Below, piece by piece: positions 1 through 9,075 of a stretch of 64,000 nucleotides of DNA. Under the pieces are notes generated by a model, which had not been told where the DNA came from, searched no databases, and saw only the letters and a program-made list of their open reading frames with translations. Each line of letters starts with the position of its first letter. Position 1 is the first letter of the stretch. The translations under genes were made by a program, and so were the position numbers. The stretch is taken from NCBI RefSeq assembly GCF_000814475.1, contig NZ_JSVC01000009.1:186001-250000 (forward strand), given 5' to 3'. This DNA comes from Flavihumibacter solisilvae. Lineage in GTDB: Bacteria; Bacteroidota; Bacteroidia; Chitinophagales; Chitinophagaceae.

Positions 1-65
1 GAAATAGAACGGGTTACAGATCGCGTGTAATAAACCATGCGGTGGTGTTGTAGAAAGATTACTAC

Positions 66-97
66 AAAAAAAATCCCCCGCTGACTGGCAGCGGGGG
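66..97 (-). terminator. Rho-independent terminator of the small secreted protein gene
   Basis: A perfect 9-bp stem (75-83 with 89-97) with a 5-nt loop is followed, on the minus strand, by a run of eight T (complement of 66-73). It sits directly downstream of the minus-strand gene ending at 126. Confidence 0.85.
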
Positions 98-125
98 TAT
101 TTGACACATAACATGAGAGACTTGT

Positions 126-416
126 TTATCCTCCGATGATGATCACACCGGGATCAATGATCACGCGGGGTGGACGCGGCGGGCGTGGAGGAGCAGGCAG
201 GCGATAAACGCGACGATGGCCATCACAGCACTGGTAGCTTCTTTCATAAGTGCGACCGCAGTGCCTTGGTTCGTAACGTTGTTCGTAACGACCGCAGCTC
301 CTGGCTTTGTAGTGGCCTTTTTTCTTTCCGCCGCCGTGTGCCATTGCAGTGTTTACGAGCGCCGAAACGGAAAAGAGCGTTACCGCTAACGTAAGGGTCC
401 GGATAATTTTGCTCAT
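126..416 (-). CDS. Small secreted Arg/Tyr/Pro-rich protein, unknown function
   Basis: A 96-aa protein that I do not recognise. It starts with a clear Sec signal peptide (hydrophobic TLTLAVTLFSVSALV, then AMA-H at about residues 24-27). The mature part is basic and low in complexity: a His/Gly/Lys start, paired cysteines (SCGR, HCGR, QCC), repeated Tyr/Arg, a PAPPRPPRPPR stretch, and a hydrophobic Ile/Val/Gly tail. This suggests a small periplasmic or cell-surface protein. It is monocistronic, with its own terminator just downstream. The coding call rests on the signal peptide and terminator; the function is unknown. Confidence 0.65.
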   Translation of the reverse strand: MSKIIRTLTLAVTLFSVSALVNTAMAHGGGKKKGHYKARSCGRYEQRYEPRHCGRTYERSYQCCDGHRRVYRLPAPPRPPRPPRVIIDPGVIIIGG

Positions 417-596
417 GCAGAATTGATTTTCGTTTGTTCATTACCGCAACATCTGTGCCGCAAACTAACAAGTGTTCAGTTTTGGGAGGGTGATTAACAA
501 ATTTCTAGGCAAAGTGACGGCCGTGGGGGGGTGAAACCGTCTTAAAGGCGGGACAACGCTATCTGGGCTATAGAAAAAAGTAACAGAATTTGCAGT

Positions 597-1082
597 TTAG
601 TTAACCGGCGGATATCGTTCAACTTCAAGATTTAGAAAATCCCAGAGTTTTGGCATCGTATGATGCCTTATCATTTTATTATTTATTATTTCGTGTTTAA
701 TTCCTTCAATTGTACTAACCTTTTTTAGAAATGGCATGGCTCGGTATTTCAGAATTTCCTGTATAAAAGCCTTTCGCTCAAACAGTGGTATAGAATCATC
801 TTCCAGGTCAAAATTCTTTTTCACAATTTCACGATCAACCTGGTATTGACCTAATTCCCAGCTAATAAAATTGCCATTTATGGGTTCTGGCACATTCGAA
901 TTATCCAGTTGCTTGACGATAACATCAAGCAATATAGAAAATTGTCCTCCCCAGGGAGACTTTTCGAGTTCCAGAATTGCGAAGCATTCCTCACTTTCCA
1001 AATACCACATACTCTTTATCTTCTTAAATCCCTCATCTCCTAACGTTTCAGAAATTATCTTTATTAAATCTGATTTATTCAC
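597..1082 (-). CDS. DUF4304-like protein
   Basis: A 161-aa cytoplasmic protein without signal peptide or membrane segment. The N-terminal half fits the DUF4304 pattern: a short helix, then GFKKIKSMWY at about residues 18-27, then strands alternating with charged residues. DUF4304 proteins have no assigned biochemical role. The gene is visibly more AT-rich than its neighbours and stands alone, about 140 bp from the divergent DinB gene, which is compatible with acquisition from elsewhere. The family assignment is by motif memory only. Confidence 0.6.
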   Translation of the reverse strand: MNKSDLIKIISETLGDEGFKKIKSMWYLESEECFAILELEKSPWGGQFSILLDVIVKQLDNSNVPEPINGNFISWELGQYQVDREIVKKNFDLEDDSIPLFERKAFIQEILKYRAMPFLKKVSTIEGIKHEIINNKMIRHHTMPKLWDFLNLEVERYPPVN

Positions 1083-1225
1083 AAAGTTTATTTTTAATAT
1101 ACGTCAAGCTACCGGTTGTAAAAGGAAAGAAATGTATTCATTCAAGACCCAATAAAGAGTCAGTATCTTTAATGGATACGCATTATCGCTTCTGTCAAAA
1201 CTATGGTATTAATTAAATTATAAAC

Positions 1226-1753
1226 ATGTCAGACAACCCTATTATTCAACCAGAACATTGGTTACGGGGACCAGTTGCAAACGTACCTTCAATGCTTCAA
1301 CCGGTTGCACATGCGTTGCTCCAGGCACGGGATGAGATCAACCAGGCGATGGAGGGCTTCCCTGAAAACGGGTTATGGGTGAAGCCCGCAGAGATGGCTT
1401 CGGTTGCATTTCACCTGAAACATATCCCGGGTGTGCTGGACAGGCTGTTCACTTATGCTGATGGTCAGGAGTTATCTGCCACACAGCGGGCATATTTGGC
1501 TGAAGAGAGTAAAGATGACAGCTCACAGGATGTTGCCAGGCTGTTAAGCATGCTAAATGCGGGCATTGACGAGGCTGTAAAAAAAGTCGGACTGATCGAT
1601 GCGGAAACGCTTACAGATGAACGACTGGTAGGCAAAAAGCAACTACCCTCAACAGTTATAGGATTGCTGTTCCATGCCGCCGAACACACGATGCGTCATA
1701 CCGGCCAGTTACTGGTAACTGCGGCAATAGTACGATCGGATCCAGGCAAATAA
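1226..1753 (+). CDS. DinB-family putative metal-dependent protein
   Basis: A 175-aa protein of the DinB/YfiT-like four-helix-bundle superfamily. The expected metal-binding histidines are visible: FHLKH (H63/H66) in helix 2 and HAAEHTMRH (H150, H154, H158) in the last helix. Family members include bacillithiol and mycothiol S-transferases and many uncharacterised proteins; I cannot say which applies. The gene ends 5 bp before the convergent cytochrome gene and has no operon partner on its strand. Confidence 0.8.
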   Translation: MSDNPIIQPEHWLRGPVANVPSMLQPVAHALLQARDEINQAMEGFPENGLWVKPAEMASVAFHLKHIPGVLDRLFTYADGQELSATQRAYLAEESKDDSSQDVARLLSMLNAGIDEAVKKVGLIDAETLTDERLVGKKQLPSTVIGLLFHAAEHTMRHTGQLLVTAAIVRSDPGK

Positions 1754-1758
1754 TGTGC

Positions 1759-2346
1759 TTAGTCGGGCAATACTGCGCCCTTATCAACCCACAGTTTAAA
1801 CTGGCGGACAAACTCTACATGCTGCAATGGAGGCAAGGTCCTGCCCTCTCCCGGATCCCAACCCCATAGCACGAGTTTATCGTGGCTTACATGTTCAATA
1901 AGTTGCGCCATGGTTTTGTGGCCATTCAGGTCTTTATTTTTCAATTGCGCGGCAAGTTCCCGGGGAGATTTTCCTTCGAAAACCATTTTCATATCTGCAG
2001 GCGGTAAATGCCAGGTAGGATTGCCCGGCGGTTGGTTCAGTCCCGGTGTATTTGTTGCCTGGTGACAATTACTGCACTTCATGGCCGACACCCCTTTCCC
2101 ATCGTCACCACGCGTGACGCCCATAGTATGAAGATGGCTATCATCCCCCTGCAAAGGCACATCACCTTTCGGATGACAGTTCATGCAACGCGGACTCATC
2201 AGCACCTTATATACTTCAAGAAATGCCTCTTTGGAGATCCGCTCATCGAGTACTGCCTTGTCTTCGTTTACCCGTGGCTGAAAGGAAACTGAAATCACCA
2301 GCACAGCCAGAAGCATAATTATCCCACCCATGATTTTACTGAGCAT
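1759..2346 (-). CDS. Membrane-anchored diheme cytochrome c of the Ior-type hydroxylase
   Basis: A 195-aa protein with one N-terminal hydrophobic segment (about residues 5-22), acting as signal or anchor, and two CxxCH heme c sites: CMNCH (54-58) and CSNCH (91-95). It follows the molybdopterin subunit gene by 25 bp in the same orientation. In aldehyde dehydrogenases and isoquinoline oxidoreductases with a Tat-exported large subunit, a c-type cytochrome commonly takes the electrons to the respiratory chain. I infer that role here from the position and hemes. It is smaller than the usual triheme partner subunits of about 400 aa. Confidence 0.78.
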   Translation of the reverse strand: MLSKIMGGIIMLLAVLVISVSFQPRVNEDKAVLDERISKEAFLEVYKVLMSPRCMNCHPKGDVPLQGDDSHLHTMGVTRGDDGKGVSAMKCSNCHQATNTPGLNQPPGNPTWHLPPADMKMVFEGKSPRELAAQLKNKDLNGHKTMAQLIEHVSHDKLVLWGWDPGEGRTLPPLQHVEFVRQFKLWVDKGAVLPD

Positions 2347-2371
2347 ACAAAAGGGTTTTATTGGTTCGCTG

Positions 2372-4540
2372 TCATGTTGTTTTCAGGTCTTCAGGCCGCA
2401 GAGGAAGTGTTCTTATCCTTTTCCCCGTTGCCGCGAAAATTGCATTTGCAATAGCCGGTGCAATTGGCGGTGTCCCGGGTTCGCCGGCGCCACCCATTTT
2501 TTCCGTGCTCTTTACTATATGGACATCAATCACCGGCGCTTCATTCATGCGCACCATTTTGTAGTCATGGAAATTGCGTTGCTTCACACGGCCTTTTTCC
2601 AGCGTGATTTCGCCATATAACAGTGCTGTAAGACCGAAAATGATCCCGCTTTCCATCTGCGCCGCTACGCCATCCGGGTTAACTGCTAATCCGCAGTCAA
2701 TAGCACAGGTCACCTTATGCACTTTGAGTGCATCGTTTACGATGGAAATCTCAGCCACTTGCGCAACACTGCTTCCAAAAGATTCATGTACTGCCACGCC
2801 GCGGAAATGACCGGCAGGCAGGGACTTGCCCCATCCTGATTTTTCGGCGGCCAGGTTTAGTGCGGCAAGGTTCCTGCCATGATTCTTCAGCAGCGAACGC
2901 CGGTATTCAACCGGGTCCGCTTTCGCTGCAAATGCCAGTTCATCGATCATGGTTTCCATAACAAACGCCGTGTGGGTATGACCGACAGAACGCCACCACA
3001 ATACCGGAACATTTACAACCGGCGAATGCAGCTCAACAAGGTGATTGGGAATCTCTTTCATGTAAGGGGAATCGGAAATTCCTTCAGTTGAAGCAGGATC
3101 GATTCCGTTCTGGATCATCGCTTCGAACGGTGAACCCTGCATGATTGATTGACCGACGATCGTATGTTTCCAGGCACCTGGTTTACCGTCGGTTGCGGGC
3201 ATCACCTGCACTTTATGAAGGAAAGCAGGACGATAATAACCACCGCGCATATCATCCTCACGACTCCAGACGAGTTTCACATTTTTGCCGCTGGCCTTTG
3301 CCACATGTACTGCTTCCACCACATAGTCGTTATCCTTATTGGCACGACGGCCGAAGGCACCGCCAAGGAAAGTGGTGTTCACCATTACCTGTTCCGGTTT
3401 CATACCAAGGACTTTCGCAGCAGCCGTTTGCTCCTGCATCTGGAACTGTGTACCCGTCCAGATCTCGCAGGAATTTTCAGACAACAGCACTGTACAGTTC
3501 ATTGGCTCCATAGCAGCATGGGCGAGATAAGGAAAGAAATATTCCGCTTCAATTTTTTTGCTGCCCTTCGAAAGCTCTGCATTTACATCACCGGCCTTTG
3601 CTGCGGCGACACCTGTGGTAGAAGCTATCCTTTTGTAAGAATCGAGCTGGTCGCGACTGTCAATCGCTTTAGCCGGGTCAATATCCCATTCCACTTTCAG
3701 GGCATCGCGGCCAAGCTTGGCTTCCCAGTAATGATCCGCAAGTACTGCTACCCCGGAAGGGATCTCAACCACCTGCTGCACACCAGGAATAGCTTTGGCT
3801 TTGGAGGCGTCAAATGATTTCACCTTAGCACCAAAAACCGGTGGATGGGCCACAACTGCAGTGAGCATGCCAGGGAACTGCATATCCATCCCGAATTTGG
3901 CTGTGCCATTTATTTTTTCGGGTGTATCCAGCCTGCGTTTCGATTTGCCGATGTATTTCCATTTGGAGGGATCACGCAGGGGCACATCCGAAGGCGGCGG
4001 CAGTTTCGCAGCAGCTTCAGCCACTTCACCATAACTCAGCTTTTTATTGCTTGCAGAAATCACATATCCATTTTCTGTTTTGCACTTGTCGGGCGTAGTG
4101 TTCATTTTGTCGGCAGCTGCCTGGGTCAGCATCATCCGTGCTGTTGCACCGGCTTTGCGGTAACGGTCGAACTCTGACCAGGTACTTGTAGAGCCACCGG
4201 TCAGCTGGATTCCGAAAGCAGTGTGGATATATGGCGCACCGGCAGGACCATGTTCAACTTTGATATTGTTCCAGTCACAGTCCAGCTCTTCCGCAATCAG
4301 CATGGGCATGGTGGTCCATACGCCCTGCCCCATTTCGGAATGTGCCAGCAGGATCTTGACAGTATTGTCGGTGCCGATGTGCAGGTAGGCATTCTGGGTT
4401 ATGAATTTAGTGCCATCAGCGCCATCAGCAAGTACTGTCTTTCTGTTACCGGCAGGAACCGAAAACGGGATGATCAGTCCACCCGCAATGATGGTGCTAT
4501 CCTGTAGGAACTTTCTCCTGGTTAGGTTTGATTTACTCAT
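2372..4540 (-). CDS. iorB: Molybdopterin-binding subunit, isoquinoline 1-oxidoreductase (IorB) type
   Basis: A 722-aa large subunit of a xanthine-oxidase-family hydroxylase. The ATG at 4540 is chosen over an upstream one because it has a strong ribosome-binding site, overlaps the stop of the 2Fe-2S gene as ATGA, and places a Tat signal ([13 protein letters not shown]) at the N-terminus. Visible family features are [11 protein letters not shown] in the middle and [18 protein letters not shown] near the C-terminus, the latter carrying the expected catalytic Glu. The Tat signal implies periplasmic export of the folded heterodimer. Substrates of this family include N-heterocycles and aldehydes; the actual substrate cannot be read from sequence. 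Confidence 0.88.
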   Translation of the reverse strand: MSKSNLTRRKFLQDSTIIAGGLIIPFSVPAGNRKTVLADGADGTKFITQNAYLHIGTDNTVKILLAHSEMGQGVWTTMPMLIAEELDCDWNNIKVEHGPAGAPYIHTAFGIQLTGGSTSTWSEFDRYRKAGATARMMLTQAAADKMNTTPDKCKTENGYVISASNKKLSYGEVAEAAAKLPPPSDVPLRDPSKWKYIGKSKRRLDTPEKINGTAKFGMDMQFPGMLTAVVAHPPVFGAKVKSFDASKAKAIPGVQQVVEIPSGVAVLADHYWEAKLGRDALKVEWDIDPAKAIDSRDQLDSYKRIASTTGVAAAKAGDVNAELSKGSKKIEAEYFFPYLAHAAMEPMNCTVLLSENSCEIWTGTQFQMQEQTAAAKVLGMKPEQVMVNTTFLGGAFGRRANKDNDYVVEAVHVAKASGKNVKLVWSREDDMRGGYYRPAFLHKVQVMPATDGKPGAWKHTIVGQSIMQGSPFEAMIQNGIDPASTEGISDSPYMKEIPNHLVELHSPVVNVPVLWWRSVGHTHTAFVMETMIDELAFAAKADPVEYRRSLLKNHGRNLAALNLAAEKSGWGKSLPAGHFRGVAVHESFGSSVAQVAEISIVNDALKVHKVTCAIDCGLAVNPDGVAAQMESGIIFGLTALLYGEITLEKGRVKQRNFHDYKMVRMNEAPVIDVHIVKSTEKMGGAGEPGTPPIAPAIANAIFAATGKRIRTLPLRPEDLKTT

Positions 4541-5007
4541 TTTACACCTCCTTCTTTTTGGAGTTTCGCGGCTTTGTGAATGGCATTCCTGATTCGCTGG
4601 TACGTGCCGCAACGACAGATATTCCCTGACATCGCCTGATCGATGTCTGAATCGGATGGATTGGGATGGTCACGGAGCAGCACAGCCGCACTCATGATCT
4701 GGCCGGATTGACAGTAGCCGCATTGCAGCACGTCATCTTCCAGCCACGCGCGTTGCAACGGGTGACTGTTATCTTTTGATAACCCTTCGATGGTGGTTAC
4801 TTTCTGGCCGGCAGCGCGTGAAACCAGGGTAACACATGAGCGCACCGCTTCCCCGTTCAGGTGAACGGTGCAGGCGCCGCACTGTGCCATACCGCAACCA
4901 AATTTGGTACCCGTAAGTCCGAGGTGATCACGCAATACCCATAACAGGGGAGTATCGGGCCTTACATCAACAGAATGCTCTTTTCCATTAATAGTCAGCT
5001 TTACCAT
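4537..5007 (-). CDS. iorA: (2Fe-2S)-binding subunit of Ior-type molybdenum hydroxylase
   Basis: A 156-aa ferredoxin-like small subunit. Eight cysteines fit the two clusters of the xanthine oxidase family: C38, C43, C46, C58 (plant-ferredoxin type) and C96, C99, C131, C133 (alpha-helical type). There is no signal peptide, as is usual for a subunit carried across the membrane together with its Tat-bearing partner. Its stop overlaps the start of the large subunit (ATGA at 4537-4540), so the pair is translationally coupled. There is no FAD subunit in this operon, consistent with electron delivery to the cytochrome rather than to NAD. Confidence 0.9.
   Translation of the reverse strand: MVKLTINGKEHSVDVRPDTPLLWVLRDHLGLTGTKFGCGMAQCGACTVHLNGEAVRSCVTLVSRAAGQKVTTIEGLSKDNSHPLQRAWLEDDVLQCGYCQSGQIMSAAVLLRDHPNPSDSDIDQAMSGNICRCGTYQRIRNAIHKAAKLQKEGGVK
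4546..4553 (-). promoter_or_regulatory. Strong Shine-Dalgarno that fixes the iorB start
   Basis: On the minus strand this reads AAGGAGGT, 5 nt before the ATG at 4540. Few genes in this window have such a strong site. It lies inside the end of the upstream iorA gene and supports re-initiation at the ATGA overlap. Confidence 0.75.
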
Positions 5008-5115
5008 AAGATGTATTTATTTGATGATCAACAGCAGAGGGCAGGGATCTGTGGGACTCTCTAAAGTTACCCAAAAAAGCAAATTGCGTGCTATTTTCGC
5101 GGCAGAAACACCTTC

Positions 5116-5952
5116 ATGTCGCTTTATATTTCTTCACTGAATTCCGGCAGCAATGGAAACTGCTATTACGTAGGCGATGAGCGCGATGCCGTGCTGATTG
5201 ACGCGGGAATCAGCTGCCGCGAAACAGAGAAACGCATGAAGCGTTCGGGGCTCTCTATCGACAGGGTGAGAGCGGTGTTTATTTCCCACGAACATTCTGA
5301 TCATATCAGCGGTCTGCGTGTGCTGGCAAAAAAGTACCAGCTGCCGGTTTATGTAACGGCCGAAACCGGGAAGTACCTAAACCTCGGCAGAGAACCTTAC
5401 AGCATTCATTTTCTCCGGCCATTTGAACAGGTGCAGATCGGCGGCATTTCAGTGACCCCGTTTCCCAAGGCCCATGATGCCAGTGACCCGCACAGTTTCC
5501 TGGTCGCATCTGCTACGATCAAAGTGGGTGTTTTCACGGACATCGGTGTGGTGTGTGACCAGCTGATCCACTACTTCAAACAATGTCATGCCGTGTTTCT
5601 GGAGTCGAACTACGATGAAGAAATGCTCGAGAAGGGAAATTATCCCTGGCACCTGAAGAACCGCATCCGCGGCGGCAAGGGGCACCTGTCCAACCGCCAG
5701 GCGTTCGAACTCGTGCTTGCGCACCGTCCGCCCTTCATGAGCCACCTGCTGCTGTCGCACCTTTCGAAGAACAATAACTGCCCCGATCTTGTGCGCAAGC
5801 TCTTCAGCCATTTCGATGACCACATGGAAGTTGTCGTCGCCTCGCGCTACAACGAAACCGCCGTTTACAACATTTCCGAAAACAGTCTCACCGGCATCCA
5901 CCTCGACCGCACGGTTGCCAACCCGGGCCAATACCAGCTGACGCTGTTTTAA
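5116..5952 (+). CDS. MBL-fold metallohydrolase, YycJ/WalJ type
   Basis: A 278-aa cytoplasmic metallo-beta-lactamase-fold protein. The metal-binding motif HEHSDH is at residues 58-63 and an early Asp sits in VLIDAGIS. The N-terminus (SLNSGSNGNCYYVG) matches the YycJ/WalJ group of single-domain hydrolases, thought to act as nucleases in DNA repair or in the WalKR locus of Firmicutes. There is no walRK neighbour here; the gene is divergent from the iorA operon and ends in a hairpin made of the ACCCGWCGGGT repeat. Confidence 0.85.
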   Translation: MSLYISSLNSGSNGNCYYVGDERDAVLIDAGISCRETEKRMKRSGLSIDRVRAVFISHEHSDHISGLRVLAKKYQLPVYVTAETGKYLNLGREPYSIHFLRPFEQVQIGGISVTPFPKAHDASDPHSFLVASATIKVGVFTDIGVVCDQLIHYFKQCHAVFLESNYDEEMLEKGNYPWHLKNRIRGGKGHLSNRQAFELVLAHRPPFMSHLLLSHLSKNNNCPDLVRKLFSHFDDHMEVVVASRYNETAVYNISENSLTGIHLDRTVANPGQYQLTLF

Positions 5953-5953
5953 T

Positions 5954-5992
5954 TTCACCCGTCGGGTGGCACCCGACGGGTGAATTATTTTT
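5954..5992 (+). terminator. Hairpin terminator built from an inverted ACCCGWCGGGT pair
   Basis: The arms at 5954-5967 and 5971-5984 form a perfect 14-bp stem with a 3-nt loop, followed by TTATTTTT. It lies 1 bp past the stop of the MBL-fold gene. It is also a copy of the 14-nt-period repeat seen elsewhere in the window. Confidence 0.7.
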
Positions 5993-6037
5993 CAGGTTTC
6001 TCCCGAACCGAAATAGGGTGAAAAAATGTTGGCGTAG

Positions 6038-6067
6038 GGGAAATTATCCCTGGCAACAGAAGAACCG
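6038..6067 (+). repeat. Fragment duplicated from the upstream MBL-fold gene
   Basis: These 30 bases match 5634-5663 inside the MBL-fold gene at 28 of 30 positions, in the same orientation. The rest of the surrounding intergenic DNA shows no obvious further match and no reading frame that continues the protein. It looks like a remnant of a partial tandem duplication. Confidence 0.6.
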
Positions 6068-6131
6068 ACCGCGTGGAGTGCAATTCCAACTAACATTATT
6101 CAACTAAAAAAGAGTGCTTTCACGGTACTTC

Positions 6132-6197
6132 ACCCGACGGGTGAGACCCGACGGGTGGGACCCGACGGGAGATTCCCGGCCGGTGGGACCCGACGGG
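6132..6197. repeat. Five tandem 14-nt repeats, core ACCCGACGGG
   Basis: Units start at 6132, 6146, 6160, 6174 and 6188, a strict 14-nt period. Four carry the exact core ACCCGACGGG; the fourth (6174) is degenerate (TCCCGGCCGG). The array abuts the stop codon of the peptidase gene (6198-6200). The same core with central A or T occurs at 5957, 24217 and 24936. Confidence 0.85.
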
Positions 6198-7310
6198 TTA
6201 TTTTTTTAGCAGGGGCAACACATCATTGAGGGGCAACTCTTTGACCTCATGTCCTTTGTAGCCTTTCGAAGTCGTGGCCTTGAAGAGCGAGTTGATGATG
6301 GCTTCTTCGGTTGCTTCGATGGCGGCCATGAAGAGCGGGGAGACAACATCGTTGTGGAGGACCTGCAGCGGCTGGATTCGGTCGGTGGGGTCGTGGGAAA
6401 TGAAATTGCTTTCGAAGGTGGAGAAGGCGATCACATAGTCGCCGCTGCCGTTGGAGGCGATGCCACCGGTTTTGGCGAGTCCCATGAATGCGCGCTTGGC
6501 AAGCCTTTGAAGGTTACGGGCGTCGAGGGGCGCATCAGTGGCAACAATGATCATGCAGGAACCATCAACGTTATTCAAAAGACTGTTGCTGAAAGAAAAT
6601 TTCTGCAGGGCCTCTCCCACCTGCACGCCATCGATAACCAGGTTGCCACCGAAATTTGTCTGCACCAAAACACCAACTGTATAACCGCCGAGATCCGCAG
6701 GGAGTTTCCGGGATGAGGTGCCGATTCCGCCCTTCCAGCCGAAGCATACTGTGCCGTTGCCGGCGCCCACATTTCCCTGCTCGACCACTCCGCTCCTCGC
6801 CTGCCGGATCGCAGTAAGCACGTGCTCTGTTTTTACGTGCATTCCCCTGATGTCATTCAGCCAGCTGTCGTTCGTTTCGCCGACAACAGCATTCACAGAT
6901 TGCGCGGCTTCATTTCCTTTTTGCTTCAATGAATGCTCAATCACTGCATTCATGCCAACGGGTACAGCCAGAGTATTGGTAAGTACAATCGGGGTTTCAA
7001 GGTTCCCGAGTTCATTCACCTGCGTTGTACCAGCCAACTTCCCAAAACCATTGCCTACAAAAACAGCGGCAGGTACTTTACGCTGGAAGATATTACCCTC
7101 ATGCGGCAGTATCGCCGTTACGCCCGTGCGCACAGAATCACCTACATTAATTGTAACCTGTCCGACCTTAACTCCCGCCACGTCTGTAATAGCGTTTAAT
7201 GTCCCCGGTTTCATTACGCCGATCTTCACCCCATACTCCCGCGCCGTTTTCCTTTGTCCCAATGCCTGCACACCAATCAACAGGATAACCCCAACCAATA
7301 GTTGTTTCAT
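6198..7310 (-). CDS. P1/S58-family aminopeptidase (DmpA type), exported
   Basis: A 370-aa N-terminal-nucleophile hydrolase of the DmpA/BapA family, which self-cleaves and then acts as an aminopeptidase or beta-aminopeptidase. A signal peptide covers about residues 1-19. The family motif DGSCMIIVATDAPL places the autocleavage site at G250-S251, with Ser251 as nucleophile. Other conserved blocks are ITDVAGVKVG (41-50), NDSWLNDIRG and NGSGDY. The length fits the family. It is followed by the tandem repeat array and preceded, 24 bp away, by the SDR gene in the same direction. Confidence 0.9.
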   Translation of the reverse strand: MKQLLVGVILLIGVQALGQRKTAREYGVKIGVMKPGTLNAITDVAGVKVGQVTINVGDSVRTGVTAILPHEGNIFQRKVPAAVFVGNGFGKLAGTTQVNELGNLETPIVLTNTLAVPVGMNAVIEHSLKQKGNEAAQSVNAVVGETNDSWLNDIRGMHVKTEHVLTAIRQARSGVVEQGNVGAGNGTVCFGWKGGIGTSSRKLPADLGGYTVGVLVQTNFGGNLVIDGVQVGEALQKFSFSNSLLNNVDGSCMIIVATDAPLDARNLQRLAKRAFMGLAKTGGIASNGSGDYVIAFSTFESNFISHDPTDRIQPLQVLHNDVVSPLFMAAIEATEEAIINSLFKATTSKGYKGHEVKELPLNDVLPLLKK

Positions 7311-7334
7311 AAAGTGATGTTTAATTATTTCCGC

Positions 7335-8024
7335 TCAAGCGTTACCGTAAACTTTATAAACCGACTCCCGCAGCGGATCTCCCTTATCCGAAACGATAAA
7401 TTCGAGTATATCCGCGAGCTGCGACGGCGCTACCCATTTTGAAGGATCTGCGTCGGGCATCAACTTCCGGTTCGCTTCCGTATCGATGGTACTCGGCGCT
7501 ACAACAGTCGCTGTAATATTTGCCCCTTTTACCGACTGGTTAAGGGCTTCCGCGAAAGTGAATAGCAGGTTTTTGCTCAGCGCATAAGCAAGGCTATGAC
7601 GCGCCTGGGCCGGAACAATCGCCGTGCGGGAACCGATGAATACCAGTCTTCCGTAATGGTTAGCCGTAAAATGATCCCACAACGGCCTGGCAACGAAATA
7701 TGCGGACTCAAAATTGAGACTGAATTGTTTTCGTAACAATTCACCGGAAGTCGAGGCGAGGTCACCATAATCATAGCCGCCAACCAGCAATAAAGCTGCG
7801 TCTATCCTGCCATGCGCACTAATGGCATCGCGAACAAAGTCCCCTGCTGCGTTTTCGTCCGTAAGGTCCACCGCGTGCACTTCCAGCCGGTCATGGACAG
7901 GCAACTCACTCACAGATGCCGTTCTGCCTACCGCAGCAATAACGGTATAACCTTCCGAAATGAATTTGTTTGTAACTGCCGTACCGAGGGCACCATTGGC
8001 ACCCGTTATGATCACTTTCTTCAT
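7335..8024 (-). CDS. Short-chain dehydrogenase/reductase
   Basis: A 229-aa classical SDR. The NAD(P)-binding TGANGALG motif is at residues 7-14, and the catalytic triad fits S132, Y147 and K151 (YALSK). The substrate is not predictable. It lies 24 bp upstream of the DmpA-type peptidase, so the two may be co-transcribed. It is divergent from the cox operon. Confidence 0.88.
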   Translation of the reverse strand: MKKVIITGANGALGTAVTNKFISEGYTVIAAVGRTASVSELPVHDRLEVHAVDLTDENAAGDFVRDAISAHGRIDAALLLVGGYDYGDLASTSGELLRKQFSLNFESAYFVARPLWDHFTANHYGRLVFIGSRTAIVPAQARHSLAYALSKNLLFTFAEALNQSVKGANITATVVAPSTIDTEANRKLMPDADPSKWVAPSQLADILEFIVSDKGDPLRESVYKVYGNA

Positions 8025-8112
8025 TTTTGCATGTTGAGATACAAATATATTTTGCTTTGTTTTATTTCATAACTTGAAGAACGATCCGTACGCTAGGGCC
8101 TATCAACGCCAT

Positions 8113-8571
8113 ATGCAACTGTCCGGTAACCATACCTTCAACGCTCCGCCTTCCGTCATGTGGAATCTCCTCATGGATGAGAATGTACTTGCCAGGCTTG
8201 TACCTGGTATATCAAGGCTGGAAAGGACCGGGGACAACACTTTCGCTTCAACACTTGCAATCAAACTGGGACCGGTCAGTGGTTCATTCAACGGCAGTCT
8301 CGAATTGGAAGAACTTAAGGAACCTGAATCATTCGTATTAAAAGTTCAGCAGAAAAGCAGCATCGGCAACGCAGCTTCAGCCATCAAAATAAAACTGTCG
8401 CCGGTAAACGAGCAACAAACAGAAATGGAATTCAACGGGGTTGTAAAATTATCCGGACTGCTGGCATCAATGGGTCAGCGGGTTGTGGGTGGCGTGTCGG
8501 GCACATTGACGAAACAATTCTTTTCCAACCTTGAATCTGAGCTGGAAAGAAAGCAGTCGGCATCTACTTAA
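8113..8571 (+). CDS. coxG: CoxG/SRPBCC-family protein
   Basis: A 152-aa SRPBCC (START-like) protein of the CO dehydrogenase subunit G group. The ATG at 8113 is chosen because the open frame upstream begins only with TTG at 8074, and family members begin as seen here (MQLSGNHTFNAP, followed by VMWNLLMDE). CoxG has been proposed to anchor CO dehydrogenase to the membrane, and in some actinobacteria to supply lipid quinone; the role here is inferred. It is the first gene of the cox operon, 21 bp ahead of coxS. Confidence 0.85.
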   Translation: MQLSGNHTFNAPPSVMWNLLMDENVLARLVPGISRLERTGDNTFASTLAIKLGPVSGSFNGSLELEELKEPESFVLKVQQKSSIGNAASAIKIKLSPVNEQQTEMEFNGVVKLSGLLASMGQRVVGGVSGTLTKQFFSNLESELERKQSAST

Positions 8572-8592
8572 TCACCATATAAAGCTGGCTCC

Positions 8593-9075
8593 ATGAATAT
8601 CACAATCAATGTTAAGGTCAATGGAGTGAAATACAGCAATACGGTCGAACCACGGCTGTTGCTGGTACATTATCTCCGGGATGTACTCCGACTAACGGGC
8701 ACGCACATAGGCTGCGACACCAGCAACTGCGGCGCCTGTACGATCCATTTGAACGGGATGGCTACAAAAAGCTGCACCCTGCTCGCAGTACAGGCAGACG
8801 GAATGGAAATCACCACTATCGAAGGACTTGCAAAAGACGACCAGCTGCATCCCCTGCAGGAAGCATTCCGTGAATGCCATGGACTGCAGTGTGGGTTCTG
8901 CACTCCGGGAATGATCATGACGGCGGCCGACCTGCTGCAGCACAACCCCAATCCAAACGAGGAAGAGATCCGCACTGCGCTGGAAGGAAATCTTTGCCGC
9001 TGCACCGGCTATCACAATATTGTTAAGGCAGTTGAATTTGCCGCCACCAAAATGAAAAAGGAGGTAGCCGTATGA
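8593..9075 (+). CDS. coxS: (2Fe-2S) small subunit, CO-dehydrogenase-like
   Basis: A 160-aa iron-sulfur subunit. Eight cysteines fit two 2Fe-2S clusters: C41, C46, C49, C61, then C100, C103, C135, C137 (CGFC and CRC motifs). It shares its fold with the iorA product earlier in the window but pairs with a three-subunit enzyme containing an FAD protein. Its stop overlaps the coxL start (ATGA at 9072-9075), and a strong AAGGAGGT lies just upstream of that start. Confidence 0.93.
   Translation: MNITINVKVNGVKYSNTVEPRLLLVHYLRDVLRLTGTHIGCDTSNCGACTIHLNGMATKSCTLLAVQADGMEITTIEGLAKDDQLHPLQEAFRECHGLQCGFCTPGMIMTAADLLQHNPNPNEEEIRTALEGNLCRCTGYHNIVKAVEFAATKMKKEVAV

Noticed and set aside
1-30. Possible C-terminal end of a plus-strand gene (nine codons then TAA)
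   Set aside because: Nine codons are too few to support a gene, and no upstream sequence is available.
170-394. Plus-strand open frame opposite the small secreted protein
   Set aside because: No signal, motif or ribosome-binding site; it is an antisense shadow of the minus-strand gene, which has a signal peptide and terminator.
5449-5958. 169-codon minus-strand frame across the MBL-fold gene
   Set aside because: It is antisense to a gene with clear metal-binding motifs and matches no known family.
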